Shown here one piece after another: positions 1 to 8,631 of a DNA stretch of 64,000 nt. Position numbers and translations under genes: made by a program. Where the stretch lies: assembly GCA_017445025.1 (NCBI GenBank), contig JAFSVJ010000051.1, forward strand, positions 1 through 64,000, written 5' to 3'. Source of the DNA: Abditibacteriota bacterium. GTDB lineage: Bacteria; Armatimonadota; UBA5829. How positions within the stretch are numbered: the stretch's first letter is position 1; each line of letters starts with the position of its first letter. Under the pieces are notes generated by a model. That model saw only the letters and a list, made by a program, of their open reading frames with translations, was not told the origin of the DNA and did not search any database.

Positions 1-141
1 GGCGGTTCTAACTTCACATTCTGTGACGGTCACGCCAAATACTACAAGTATAAATCAGGTCCTACTCAAGATATAGGCGGCAGCCCTTGTATTTACTCTT
101 GGGGAAGCGGTGCCGAATACTGGGATCCTAAAGTTAACTAA
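1..141 (+). CDS. Pilin-like H-X9-DG protein, C-terminal fragment
   Basis: An open frame enters from the left edge and ends at TAA 139-141, giving 46 residues. It contains [18 protein letters not shown], which closely matches [18 protein letters not shown] in the complete pilin-like protein at 13836-14615, including the DGHAKYYK core. I infer that it is the C-terminus of a third member of the prepilin-type, H-X9-DG family (DUF1559-like). The N-terminal pilin helix would lie outside the window. Its presence upstream of a fucosidase gene repeats the pattern seen twice further right, where pilin-like genes precede GH29-like enzymes. Confidence 0.75.
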   Translation, partial: GGSNFTFCDGHAKYYKYKSGPTQDIGGSPCIYSWGSGAEYWDPKVN

Positions 142-308
142 TATTTAAATATCACCCCCCTTTATCCCCCTCACGTAGTAGGGGGGAGAGATTGGTGGAA
201 AACCCACGAATATTGTGAGTGGGAGGGTATAGATAATATAAGCGTATTGACATCTATACCCATTTTATTTGAATTAGCCTATTAAATGTGTTTTTTATAT
301 TTTTTTTT

Positions 309-336
309 GGACAGTGCAAACTGTCCTTCTTTTTAT
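309..336 (+). terminator. Intrinsic terminator after pilin-like gene
   Basis: GGACAG and CTGTCC form a 6-bp stem around a TGCAAA loop, followed by a T-rich tract; a T run also precedes it. It would end the transcript of the pilin-like gene, 170 bases upstream. The stem is short, so it may be weak. Confidence 0.5.
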
Positions 337-345
337 TTGTTTAAT

Positions 346-374
346 TTGATAAAAATATATATTTTTGGTATAAT
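346..374 (+). promoter_or_regulatory. Sigma-70 promoter for the GH29 gene
   Basis: TTGATA at 346-351 and TATAAT at 369-374 are separated by 17 bases, and the -10 is preceded by TGG (extended -10, TGnTATAAT). AAGGAG follows at 385-390, eight bases before the ATG at 399. Confidence 0.8.
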
Positions 375-398
375 AATTAAGAAAAAGGAGTTTTTACT

Positions 399-1682
399 AT
401 GACTGACAATTGGTTTAATCAAGCTAAATTCGGAATGTTTATCCATTGGTCCTTGTTTTCGGAGCCTGCCAGAAGAGATTGGATTAGACATTTTGAAACC
501 TTAACTAATGAAGATTTTGAGATATACTTTAAATATTTTGATCCGGATAGGTTTGACCCTAAAGCTTGGGCAGAGCTTGCTTGGAATGCAGGCATGAGGT
601 ATATTGTCTTTATTACCAAACACCACGAAGGTTTTTGTATGTGGGACAGTAAATATACTGATTACAAAATTACTAACACGCCTTACGGTAAGGATATATT
701 AAAAGAAACTGTGGATGCATTCAGAGAAAAAGGCTTTAAAATAGGTTTGTATTATTCCTTGTTTGATTGGCACCACCCGGATTATATTATAGACCACCTT
801 CACCCCTTGCGAAATCTCCCACCTTCAGAAATTGAAGAAATCAACAGTAAAAGAGATATGAAAAAATACACAGAGTATTTGCACAATCAAGTTAAGGAGT
901 TATTAACAAATTATGGTGAAATTTCCGAGCTTTGGTTTGACAATTCACTTGACCCTAATCCGGATTATCCTCACCTAAAAGGAAAGGGGGCAAAGGAATG
1001 GGACAGTGCAAACCTTGTGAAAATGATAAGAAAACTCCAACCTAATATTATGATTAACGATAGGCTCTCTCTTGAAGGTTCTTGGGATTTTAAGGCAGCG
1101 GAGCAGTATATGCCAAATGAGTGTATGATGGACAACGGTAAAAAGATACCTTGGGAAGCTTGCCAAACCTGTTTTAACAATTCATGGGCATATTTTAGAG
1201 ATTGTGGGTCAATGAAATCCTTTAAGTATGTTTTACAGATTTTGATTGAAGCTGTATCAAAAGGCGGAAATTTCTTGTTAAATGTGGGACCTACGGGTAG
1301 GGGACAGATAGACCCAAAGACTACTGAAATATTAAACAAATTTGGTCATTGGTTTGAGTATAACAGAGAAGCCATTTACGGTTGCACCGAAGCCCCGGAA
1401 GAGTTTAAAACGGACCCGAGAGAGGTTTTGCTCACATATAATCCAAAAACTAACAGGCTTTATGCTCATATACTCAATTTTCCTTCTCACGGATATTTTA
1501 TACTGCAAGATCCCAATGACAGAATAGAATATGCCCGTTTCCTTCACGACCACAGTGAGATTAAATTTAATGACAGAGAAACCTTTGGGGACACCAACTG
1601 GACAGGAATGCAAATATTTTCTTTCTTGCATATATCTGACCCGGGAGTAGAAATCCCAGTTGTCGAAATTCTGCTTAAATAA
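399..1682 (+). CDS. Alpha-L-fucosidase, GH29, cytoplasmic
   Basis: The 427-residue protein has the GH29 hallmarks: FGMFIHWSLF near residues 11-20, a KHHEGFCMWDSKYTDY block (about 74-89), GLYYSLFDWHHPDY (116-129), and the nucleophile region SELWFDNS with Asp181 in the usual W-F-D position. There is no signal peptide, so it should act in the cytoplasm on imported fucosides, unlike the secreted GH29-like proteins further right. At 427 residues it is near the lower limit for the family, leaving the barrel and a short C-terminal beta domain. It has its own promoter and a good Shine-Dalgarno. It is convergent with the GH1 gene. The exact fucose linkage cannot be read from sequence. Confidence 0.9.
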   Translation: MTDNWFNQAKFGMFIHWSLFSEPARRDWIRHFETLTNEDFEIYFKYFDPDRFDPKAWAELAWNAGMRYIVFITKHHEGFCMWDSKYTDYKITNTPYGKDILKETVDAFREKGFKIGLYYSLFDWHHPDYIIDHLHPLRNLPPSEIEEINSKRDMKKYTEYLHNQVKELLTNYGEISELWFDNSLDPNPDYPHLKGKGAKEWDSANLVKMIRKLQPNIMINDRLSLEGSWDFKAAEQYMPNECMMDNGKKIPWEACQTCFNNSWAYFRDCGSMKSFKYVLQILIEAVSKGGNFLLNVGPTGRGQIDPKTTEILNKFGHWFEYNREAIYGCTEAPEEFKTDPREVLLTYNPKTNRLYAHILNFPSHGYFILQDPNDRIEYARFLHDHSEIKFNDRETFGDTNWTGMQIFSFLHISDPGVEIPVVEILLK

Positions 1683-1689
1683 AAAAAAG

Positions 1690-1850
1690 CCCCCTAAACT
1701 TGCAGAGTTTGTGGGTATCTCCCCTTTTGATATCAGGAACGGTAAATGTGTCCCCCTATTTTTCGAAGAAAAATGGGGGGTGTCAAGCCGAAGGCTTGAC
1801 GGGGGGGATCGTGATTTTTTGTAAAAAAATCACATTTTGCGAAGCAAAAT
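1690..1850. repeat. Tandem triloop hairpins between convergent genes
   Basis: Four inverted repeats stand almost end to end, each closed by a three-base loop: 1752-1780 (13-bp stem with one T-G pair, GAA loop), 1782-1800 (8 bp, GAA), 1811-1833 (10 bp, GTA) and 1834-1850 (7 bp, GAA). An imperfect CCCCTAAACT palindrome lies before them at about 1690-1716. They sit between the 3' ends of two convergent genes. None has the U-tract of a normal terminator. Confidence 0.8.
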
Positions 1851-1875
1851 TAATCGGAATAATTTTTATATTTTT

Positions 1876-3213
1876 TTACTCTTCAAACCATCCTTTTTCA
1901 ATAAGCTCTTTATACCAATAAAAACTTTTCTTCGGTATTCTGTTTAAATCTTTATCTATATATATCAACCCATATTTCCACTCATACCCGCAATTCCACT
2001 CAAAATTATCCATAAGTGACCAATATGTAAATCCTGAAACTTTGTATCCCTCGTCCATTGCCTTTTTAATGGATTTTAGGTGCATTTTCATATAATCTAT
2101 TCGATAATCATCATTTACTTGATAATCTTGGTCTTCACCACGCCAGGCACTACCGCTTTCCGTGATAATCAAATCATTTATGGGATAGTGGTCATATAGA
2201 TATTTTATTGTATAGTAAAAAGCGTCCGGAGTTTGAGGAATTGTGTCCAAAATCCTGTCACTTGGTTTAATGTATACTGAACAGCTTTCAAAGCAAGCGG
2301 CATCCGGCTCTACCACATAACCGAAATAAACATTAAGCCCCAAGAAATCTGTTTTTTGATTTATAAGTTCCATATCACCCGGCATTATGTCCGGAGTGCA
2401 GTCGGGAAGTCCTCTGAAAGTCCTTGTGGGGTATTTACCATAGTATATTGGGTCCATAAAATATCCGTTATCCATTTCCCACAAGTTTTCTATCAATTCA
2501 AAGATTTGTTTTTGTTCTTCAATGGGGTATCGAACCACAGGGTTGAAAACAATGCCCACCTTTGCGTCAGGTCTTGCATTTTCACGAACGGATTTTACCG
2601 CAACTCCGTGACACATTAAAATATTGTGAATAGAGTTTGCCGCACTTTTGTTATCTGATTTTATGGCGGGAGCGATAAAAGCGTCTTTGTAATAAGCAAA
2701 ATAAGAAGAAGCAATGGGTTCGTTTATGGTCATCCAGTTGACTACTCTGTCACCTAAGGCTTTGATTATGGTATCGCAGTATAGTTTGAAGTGGGGGACA
2801 ATTTCTCTTGAAACCATACCACCGAAGGCGTCTGCCAAATATTGAGGGTAATCCCAGTGAAACAGAGTCACGTATGGGGTAATTCCGTTTGCAAGCAGTT
2901 CGTCAACCAAGTTAGAATAAAATTCTATTCCTTTTTGGTTGACAGTCCCATTAATGTCTGTAATGATTCTTGCCCAACAAACAGAAAATCTGTAGTGATT
3001 AACTCCCAATTCTTTGAGAAGAGCGACATCTTCTTTGTATTTGTGATAGTGGTCGCAAGCGATAAAGGGGTTTTCGTTTCTGAGTATTTTCCCATCTCGA
3101 GACAGTTTATCCCAAACCGTGTCAACTTTTCCGTCAATATTTTGAGAGCCCTCTATTTGACATGAGGATGTGGCAGTCCCCCACAAAAAATCTTTAGGAA
3201 ATTCAATTTTCAT
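1876..3213 (-). CDS. Beta-glucosidase / 6-phospho-beta-glucosidase-like, GH1
   Basis: The 445-residue protein starts FPKDFLWGTATSSCQIEG, the conserved GH1 N-terminus. The acid/base is Glu165 in MTINEP and the nucleophile is Glu352 in ITESGSAW, a variant of the usual TENG. The trailing GFTYWSLMDNFEWNCGY and YGLIYID motifs are also conserved. The length is normal for bacterial GH1 enzymes. No signal peptide is present, so it is cytoplasmic and probably hydrolyses imported beta-glucosides or beta-galactosides. The start is supported by AAGGTG upstream and a promoter on the minus strand. Substrate specificity, including whether it is phosphorylated, is not determinable here. Confidence 0.93.
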   Translation of the reverse strand: MKIEFPKDFLWGTATSSCQIEGSQNIDGKVDTVWDKLSRDGKILRNENPFIACDHYHKYKEDVALLKELGVNHYRFSVCWARIITDINGTVNQKGIEFYSNLVDELLANGITPYVTLFHWDYPQYLADAFGGMVSREIVPHFKLYCDTIIKALGDRVVNWMTINEPIASSYFAYYKDAFIAPAIKSDNKSAANSIHNILMCHGVAVKSVRENARPDAKVGIVFNPVVRYPIEEQKQIFELIENLWEMDNGYFMDPIYYGKYPTRTFRGLPDCTPDIMPGDMELINQKTDFLGLNVYFGYVVEPDAACFESCSVYIKPSDRILDTIPQTPDAFYYTIKYLYDHYPINDLIITESGSAWRGEDQDYQVNDDYRIDYMKMHLKSIKKAMDEGYKVSGFTYWSLMDNFEWNCGYEWKYGLIYIDKDLNRIPKKSFYWYKELIEKGWFEE

Positions 3214-3244
3214 TATTTACACCTTTATGAAGTTTTCTATAATT

Positions 3245-3274
3245 ATTATACTATAAACAGGACACAAAAAACAA
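3245..3274 (-). promoter_or_regulatory. Promoter of the GH1 gene
   Basis: On the minus strand TTGTTT (3269-3274) and TATAAT (3245-3250) are 18 bases apart, about 30 bases upstream of the GH1 start codon. Confidence 0.6.
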
Positions 3275-3279
3275 CCATA

Positions 3280-3960
3280 AAAGCCAATTTTGGTATATAA
3301 TTTGTGTTTTTTTAATAATTGGTTTTTCTGCCCCCCTAAGCCAAAAGGCTTGGGGGGTGGATTTTTGCGAAGCAAAAAGACGGGGGGATGGAAATCTCAA
3401 AAATTTAGATTTGCTATGGTTGATTGACTTCACCCTCTTTCTCATCCCAAAAAGTGTCGTAAACTCCACTTTTAGGGAACCCTGAGAATTGAACTGAAAT
3501 TTGCACGTAGTTGAAAATTTCCTTTCAAGGATCCACTCCCAAAAAGTTTCGTAAACTCAACTTTTCGGGAACCCTTGGGTCACCCACCCACCCAGACCAC
3601 AAGGCGATAGCCATTGTGGTGGGTGGTATTTTTGATTTGCATGGAACTGCAAATCAAAAAGATGGGTTTTCGTAGCTACTAATAATCTGTTGACTGTTGC
3701 AAATTTCCTTTCAAGGACCCATTCCTAAAAAGTTTTGCATACAGGTTAGTCCCCCCTACTCAAACCCCTAAAAATTTCGCTTTGCTCAATTTTTTGGGGA
3801 CCCCTGAGTTGCGTGCCATTCTCCAAAAGGTTTCGCAAGCTCAACCTTTTGGAGCCTCTTGGCTACCCACCCACCCGGGATTTAGGGGGGTGATCAAATT
3901 ATAGACAAAACTATTACCTTGCTCTATTTTTTTGGAGCCTTTGGGCTTCCCACCTACTAG
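3280..3960. repeat. Large mosaic of short palindromic repeats
   Basis: This gap of roughly 850 bases between two minus-strand genes has no credible gene. It contains a C6/G6 hairpin at 3331-3357, a perfect TTTTTGC-GAA-GCAAAAA hairpin at 3362-3378 followed by GACGGGGGGATGG, at least four copies of the TCCCAAAAAGTT...AACTTTTNGGGA inverted repeat (about 3444-3486, 3536-3580, 3762-3808, 3818-3862), a CCACAAGGC...GCCATTGTGG palindrome (about 3599-3622), and a 13-bp stem around TGGAAC at 3629-3660. The same modules recur in other gaps of the window. Short open frames here are produced by the repeats and were not called. Confidence 0.8.
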
Positions 3961-4036
3961 GCTACGAGGAGCGAAGCGACCGTGAAGGGGCCGTCAGCTC
4001 ATATTCTGTAGACGTTTATATATAATTTTATATGCA

Positions 4037-4064
4037 TAAAATAAAAGCCGTCCTTTCGGACGGT
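4037..4064 (-). terminator. Intrinsic terminator of the beta-helix gene
   Basis: On the minus strand, six bases after the stop codon at 4071, CCGTCC-GAA-AGGACGG forms a tight hairpin followed by CTTTTATTTTA. This is a typical rho-independent terminator. Confidence 0.8.
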
Positions 4065-4070
4065 ATTTTT

Positions 4071-5828
4071 TTATAACTTATTTGCCAAGACCTGTTTTTC
4101 CTTAGTTCCTTCCATTTTCATTTCAATACTTCTAACCAATATTCCCAATTTTCTTGTGTCTGTATATCCTTCCAAGCATTCAGAGGGCATCCAAGGTTTA
4201 CATTTAAGGAATATTCTTGATATTTCTTCTGTGGTTTCTATGTCTGCCTCCACTTTTTGTGTTCCTATTTCACTAAAAGCTATTATAAGATTGTCTTTGT
4301 AGTAAAAACCTGCTTTGTCTGTGAGAGCAAATTCGGGAACGAAAATGTTAAAGATCACATGATATTTCTTTCCCGGAATGGTGGGAAGGTTAAAACAACT
4401 GTCTCCTCGTGTCCACCTTTGGAAACCTGTCAGTGTGGGGTCTCCTTCCCCAATGGGGTTGGCGGCAGGCTCGGAGCCATAGAGAGCGGAGGAGTATTTT
4501 GTGTCACCCGGTGAACCTATTTGAATTATATAATTTTCTTTTTCTTTTTCTGTCATGCCTCCTGTAGGCGGTTGGTTGTTGCTTAGGTTTATAAAATCTT
4601 TGGATAGGTTTTCAACTTTGAGACCACCATAGGAGAGATTGGATGTAATAATAGTGGGGCCCATATCTTTACCCACTTTAATATCAAGAAGTTTTTCTTC
4701 AAATGTATTGGTATTTACAATAGCTCTTCCTCTTTTAAGGTCAATAGCCGGGCTTCCGTCATAATTCATATCCCAATCGGAGAATGTATTGTTATTAAGA
4801 GACAGAGTGGCGTTAGGGCTGTCGCATCGGACACAGTTTGTTAAGGGGCCCCAGAATGCTGAATTTGATATGTTGATTTTACCATCAACTTTTTCACCTA
4901 TAATGTCAACACCTATGGAGTCGTCACTGCCCCATCTGCCTACAAATTCACCGTTGGTTATTGCCCAACCCATTTTTTGTATGTCTTCCACCACAACACT
5001 TCGTCTTGAACAGTCAGAGCCTACACAAAGCATACTACCGTTGCTTGCACCCTCAGAATTGCTTTTTAGGTGATATCCTATTCCGTATCCAAAGCAAAAA
5101 GTATTTGTCACATATTGCCAGTCAGTCCTGTTAAATTCAAAGGCTGTGGCGTTAAGGTTAATCCATTCGCAATAGGGGTCTCCCGGTGAATATACAACGC
5201 CGAAGGGCCAGAAGTGAACATTTTCAATTCTTCCCACATCGTAACATTTATCTATAACAATACCTCTGTGAGAAGGGTATCCGTGAACATTGTTTATATA
5301 AAATCTTCCCACTTGGTTAAATACAATGGCGTCATATGCGTTGTGAATGTTCATGTTTTCAATACACATATTATCTCCCGGCTTTCCGTATATACAGGGA
5401 GGGTAGGGAGTAGGGGGCACAACATTTTGAGACCATTCGGGATATACAATACAAAAACCTCGAATTGAGGCCATGTGTCCCTGAAGTGTAATGAAGGGAG
5501 TTCCATTAGGGTCACCCTTTCCGGCATAAGCCAACAGGGTAGAGCCCATAAAACCCACTTCTGTGGCGTAGTATAGTGGTGCCTGGGTCCATTCACCTTG
5601 CAGTGTAACGGAAGGCATAATGGAGATGTTTCCTTTGATACAATATTGAGCTGCGGGAGCTTTGACAATACCTCCTCCGGCTTTGTAGGCTTCGGAAATG
5701 GCATTGTTGAAAGCTTGTGTGTCGTCGGTGACACCGTCTCCCTTGGCTCCAAAATCTTTTACATTGTAAGTAGCGGAGAAAGTTGCCACGGAAGCTAAAA
5801 TAAGTAATATTATTAGTATTCTTTTCAT
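4071..5828 (-). CDS. Secreted right-handed beta-helix protein (pectate lyase superfamily)
   Basis: The 585-residue protein begins with a signal peptide (MKRILIILLILASVATFSA) and then YNVKDFGAKGDGVTDDTQAF, the N-terminal signature of the Pectate_lyase_3/glycosyl hydrolase 28-like beta-helix family. The middle has repeated short turns rich in N, G and V (for example NMCIENMNIHNAYDAIVFNQ), as expected of a parallel beta-helix. The last 150 residues look like a separate beta-sandwich. I infer an extracellular polysaccharide lyase, hydrolase or epimerase acting on plant or host glycans. The exact reaction is unknown. It has its own promoter and terminator, so it is a single-gene unit. Confidence 0.8.
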   Translation of the reverse strand: MKRILIILLILASVATFSATYNVKDFGAKGDGVTDDTQAFNNAISEAYKAGGGIVKAPAAQYCIKGNISIMPSVTLQGEWTQAPLYYATEVGFMGSTLLAYAGKGDPNGTPFITLQGHMASIRGFCIVYPEWSQNVVPPTPYPPCIYGKPGDNMCIENMNIHNAYDAIVFNQVGRFYINNVHGYPSHRGIVIDKCYDVGRIENVHFWPFGVVYSPGDPYCEWINLNATAFEFNRTDWQYVTNTFCFGYGIGYHLKSNSEGASNGSMLCVGSDCSRRSVVVEDIQKMGWAITNGEFVGRWGSDDSIGVDIIGEKVDGKINISNSAFWGPLTNCVRCDSPNATLSLNNNTFSDWDMNYDGSPAIDLKRGRAIVNTNTFEEKLLDIKVGKDMGPTIITSNLSYGGLKVENLSKDFINLSNNQPPTGGMTEKEKENYIIQIGSPGDTKYSSALYGSEPAANPIGEGDPTLTGFQRWTRGDSCFNLPTIPGKKYHVIFNIFVPEFALTDKAGFYYKDNLIIAFSEIGTQKVEADIETTEEISRIFLKCKPWMPSECLEGYTDTRKLGILVRSIEMKMEGTKEKQVLANKL

Positions 5829-5856
5829 ATTATATCCTTTGTTTTTATCTAATTAT

Positions 5857-5886
5857 ATTATAACACATTTATGGTTATTATTTCAA
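5857..5886 (-). promoter_or_regulatory. Promoter of the beta-helix gene
   Basis: On the minus strand TTGAAA (5881-5886) and TATAAT (5857-5862) are 18 bases apart. AAAGGA precedes the ATG. The rest of the divergent gap to 6178 shows only the promoter of the next gene and AT-rich filler. Confidence 0.7.
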
Positions 5887-6051
5887 AATAAAGTTTTTAT
5901 TTGAATTTATAGTAGTTTTTTTGTTGGCAGACACTTTTGTCCCTGGTAATGAATTATATAATGACAGATAAACCTAAATCTCTGTCAAAAAGCTGTTAGA
6001 GAACTCTTTACGCTTTTTATTTTTTTTATAAAAAACCCTTTTTTAAAGCTC

Positions 6052-6082
6052 TTAAAAGTTGTTTTTTTTTCTATGGTATAAT
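6052..6082 (+). promoter_or_regulatory. Extended -10 promoter of pilin-like gene 1
   Basis: TGGTATAAT has its TATAAT at 6077-6082. The best -35 is only TTAAAA-like at about 6052-6057, behind a T run, so recognition probably relies on the extended -10. The leader is about 95 bases long. Confidence 0.6.
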
Positions 6083-6178
6083 GTTAATGTAAGATAAAAA
6101 TTTGTTGTTGAGCCAATTAAAGGGTAAAAAACAATATATTTTTGTTGTTACAAAAACACAAATAGGAGGATCATAAAG

Positions 6179-6907
6179 ATGATCACAATGAAAAAAGGAT
6201 TTACCTTAATAGAATTGTTGGTAGTCATCGCTATAATTGCCATTCTTGCTGCAATTCTATTCCCCGTTTTTGCACAAGCAAGAGACAAAGCAAGACAGAG
6301 TGCATGTCTAAGTAACGTTAAGCAAATTGCAACAGCAATTCAGCTTTATACGGACGACTATGACGAAACATACCCGGTCACCAGTGAGCAAGATTGCCAA
6401 TGTATTCCTGCCGGTTGGGGAAACATGACTAATCTAAACGCTCACTCAGTAAAGGTTTTACTTCAACCCTATTGTAAAAGCTTAGATTTATTTGTTTGTC
6501 CCAATGCTTCAAGATCAAGACAATATGATGCTTCTCACGGTTATTGTTCTTATGCTTGGAATGGTGGTGTAATGGATGCAACACACGGAACTCCTGCAAT
6601 GGCTGCTATATCTAATCTGGCTTCATTGATTTTGTCTATTGAAATGACTGCAGCAGATCAATGGAACAGAATGATGCCTTATTGGCATAATAATGGACAC
6701 TGGTGGTGTGGAGTTGCTATTAACTCTGTAGTTCCTATTCACGCCGGAAAGACATTATACAACATGGCATTTGCTGACGGTCACGCTAAAGGTATTAAAG
6801 AAGGTTTAATACAAACAAGTGATTTTGGCTTCTACCAAAACAGCGACGGACAAAGCAGACAATGGAGTACCAACAAGAATATGTCTGATTGTTCTTTCAA
6901 AGGTTAA
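6179..6907 (+). CDS. Pilin-like protein with N-methylation signal, H-X9-DG type
   Basis: The 242-residue protein starts [20 protein letters not shown], with the prepilin peptidase site between Gly and Phe and Glu at position +5 of the mature protein, then [20 protein letters not shown]. The C-terminal part carries [17 protein letters not shown], an H-(x11)-DG variant of the H-X9-DG signature. Such proteins are processed and assembled like type II secretion pseudopilins or minor pilins; their function is poorly known. AGGAGG at 6164-6169 fits the ATG at 6179 better than the one at 6188. Its own promoter and terminator flank it. It stands directly before the secreted GH29-like genes, as does its paralogue at 13836. 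Confidence 0.88.
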   Translation: MITMKKGFTLIELLVVIAIIAILAAILFPVFAQARDKARQSACLSNVKQIATAIQLYTDDYDETYPVTSEQDCQCIPAGWGNMTNLNAHSVKVLLQPYCKSLDLFVCPNASRSRQYDASHGYCSYAWNGGVMDATHGTPAMAAISNLASLILSIEMTAADQWNRMMPYWHNNGHWWCGVAINSVVPIHAGKTLYNMAFADGHAKGIKEGLIQTSDFGFYQNSDGQSRQWSTNKNMSDCSFKG

Positions 6908-6923
6908 TTAAACATTCATATAA

Positions 6924-6946
6924 AAAGGATCTTCGGATCCTTTTTT
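6924..6946 (+). terminator. Intrinsic terminator of pilin-like gene 1
   Basis: AAGGATC-TTC-GGATCCTT forms a stem-loop followed by six Ts. The next gene begins about 40 bases later, so its expression would need read-through or its own promoter. Confidence 0.85.
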
Positions 6947-6983
6947 ATTATATTTATATTATTATGTGGTTTTGGGTGATATA

Positions 6984-8561
6984 ATGATTAGAAAAATAAT
7001 ATTTATTTTTGTGATTTTTCTTTTTATAAACATTGCTTTTGCTTCGAGAGATGATTATTTATTGGGAAATCCCAAAAGAGCAGAGTGGATGGTGGGAAAA
7101 TTCGGTTTGATGAATCATTATCTCTTCGTTCCCGAAGGAGAAACAGAAGAAGAAAAAACGGTAAATTTAAATAAAACCGTAGACAATTTTGATATAGATT
7201 ATTATATGGACCAAGTGGAGAGCATAGGGGCAAGTTGGCTCTTTTTTACCGTTGGTCAAAATACTAAATATTATTGTTCTCCAAATTCTGTAATAGAAAA
7301 ATGTTATCCCGGACATACATCAAAGAGGGATTTAATGCTTGAACTTGCCAAAGAATGTCACAAAAGAGGTCTTAGATTTGTATTTTATATTCCTGCAGAC
7401 AGTAGGTGGATGGATGACGGAAGCGGTTTTTATAATACATGGACAGCTGTGTGCAGAGAATATTCTTTAAGGCTTGGAAAATTGTGTGACGGTTGGTGGG
7501 TTGATGGTTGCGATCCAAATTAAATGCAAGGTTCATTCGGTAAAATGCTCTGTGAGGCTTTAAGAAGCGGAAATCATGACACTTGTCTTGGAATATCATG
7601 TCAAACTTTTGCTGCCGGCACTTATGGACAGGAGAGATATTCTTGTCCTTATACGGATTATATGCCGGGGGAAGTTCATCTTGTAGAGGATGGATATATA
7701 AGAACAGACGGAATGTTTGACCCTAATGTATTATATAAAAGTGATGACGGATATGTTAGAACTAAAAACCGTTATCCCAAATATTTTGTTCCGAAGGAGC
7801 AATTCATATTAGGTCAGCAATTACATGCTCTTGTTCCCACTGACAGTTGTTTTCAACCTTTTATAAAATTCTCATGGGTAAATTTTGAGAATAATAAGTA
7901 TGTGGAATTGGCTCACTCTTTTACTGACGTCCATGGTGGTATTACTTCTAACTGTGCCATCGATAAATCCAATGGTCATATTCCGGAAGAAGCCTTTAAC
8001 AGAGTGAAAAAGATAGGGGACAGTTATAAAGGAGAAAATGCTAAAAAGAAATATCCTTTGGATAAGAGTGTTTTAAAAAGAGCTGAAAGAAAAATACCTA
8101 AAAACCCTAACCCTAAGAATATAGCTTATTGTAAACCCTCATATTTAATGAATCCTAATTTGGATATGGAGATTAATTCAAGCGGATTTAATTATGATGC
8201 CTTTTTGGGTAATGACGGGGATTTTGATACCTGGTCTTTTGGTGGTGACGGTTTTTATGCTTATGCATATAAATTGGATTTGGAAAAAGTGACCACAGTA
8301 AAGAAAATATCTCTCTTTTTCGGAAAACCGAATAATAAAGATGTAGGTTTTACCGATGAGTTTTTGGTTAAAATTTCTAATAACGGAAAAGATTGGAAAG
8401 AGGTGGAACACTGTCTAAATCCGGAAAGAAAAACAGAAATTGAATTTAACTATGACAAAGGAATTAAATTTAGATATATAGCAATTATTGCTGTAAAGCC
8501 AAACGGTCCCAATCAACCGGGAGGTCAAATGTATATAAGAGAAATAGAAATTTATAAATAA
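6984..8561 (+). pseudogene. Secreted GH29-like/discoidin enzyme with one in-frame stop
   Basis: Read through TAA 7521-7523, this frame codes for 525 residues and is exactly as long (1578 bases) as its intact paralogue at 17637-19214, with no indel. Codon 180 is Glu (GAG) in the paralogue, in the order WWVDG-C-D-P-K-E-M-Q, and TAA here. A signal peptide (MIRKIIFIFVIFLFINIAFA), a GH29-like TIM barrel with WWVDG, and a C-terminal F5/8C domain are all preserved. The start at 6984 was chosen because the upstream ATG at 6966 only adds residues before the signal peptide. An ATG follows the stop directly (7524), but no Shine-Dalgarno precedes it. It may be a recent pseudogene, a read-through gene or an assembly error. 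Confidence 0.8.
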
Positions 8562-8572
8562 ATATTATAAAT

Positions 8573-8602
8573 TTGATATTTGATTCTTTTTTATGTTATA
8601 AT
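8573..8602 (+). promoter_or_regulatory. Promoter between two GH29-like genes
   Basis: TTGATA at 8573-8578 and TATAAT at 8597-8602 are 18 bases apart, in the 70-base gap before the next gene. It shows that the 8632 gene can be expressed independently of the interrupted one. Confidence 0.75.
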
Positions 8603-8631
8603 ATATATACAAATTAATAGGAGATATGAAA

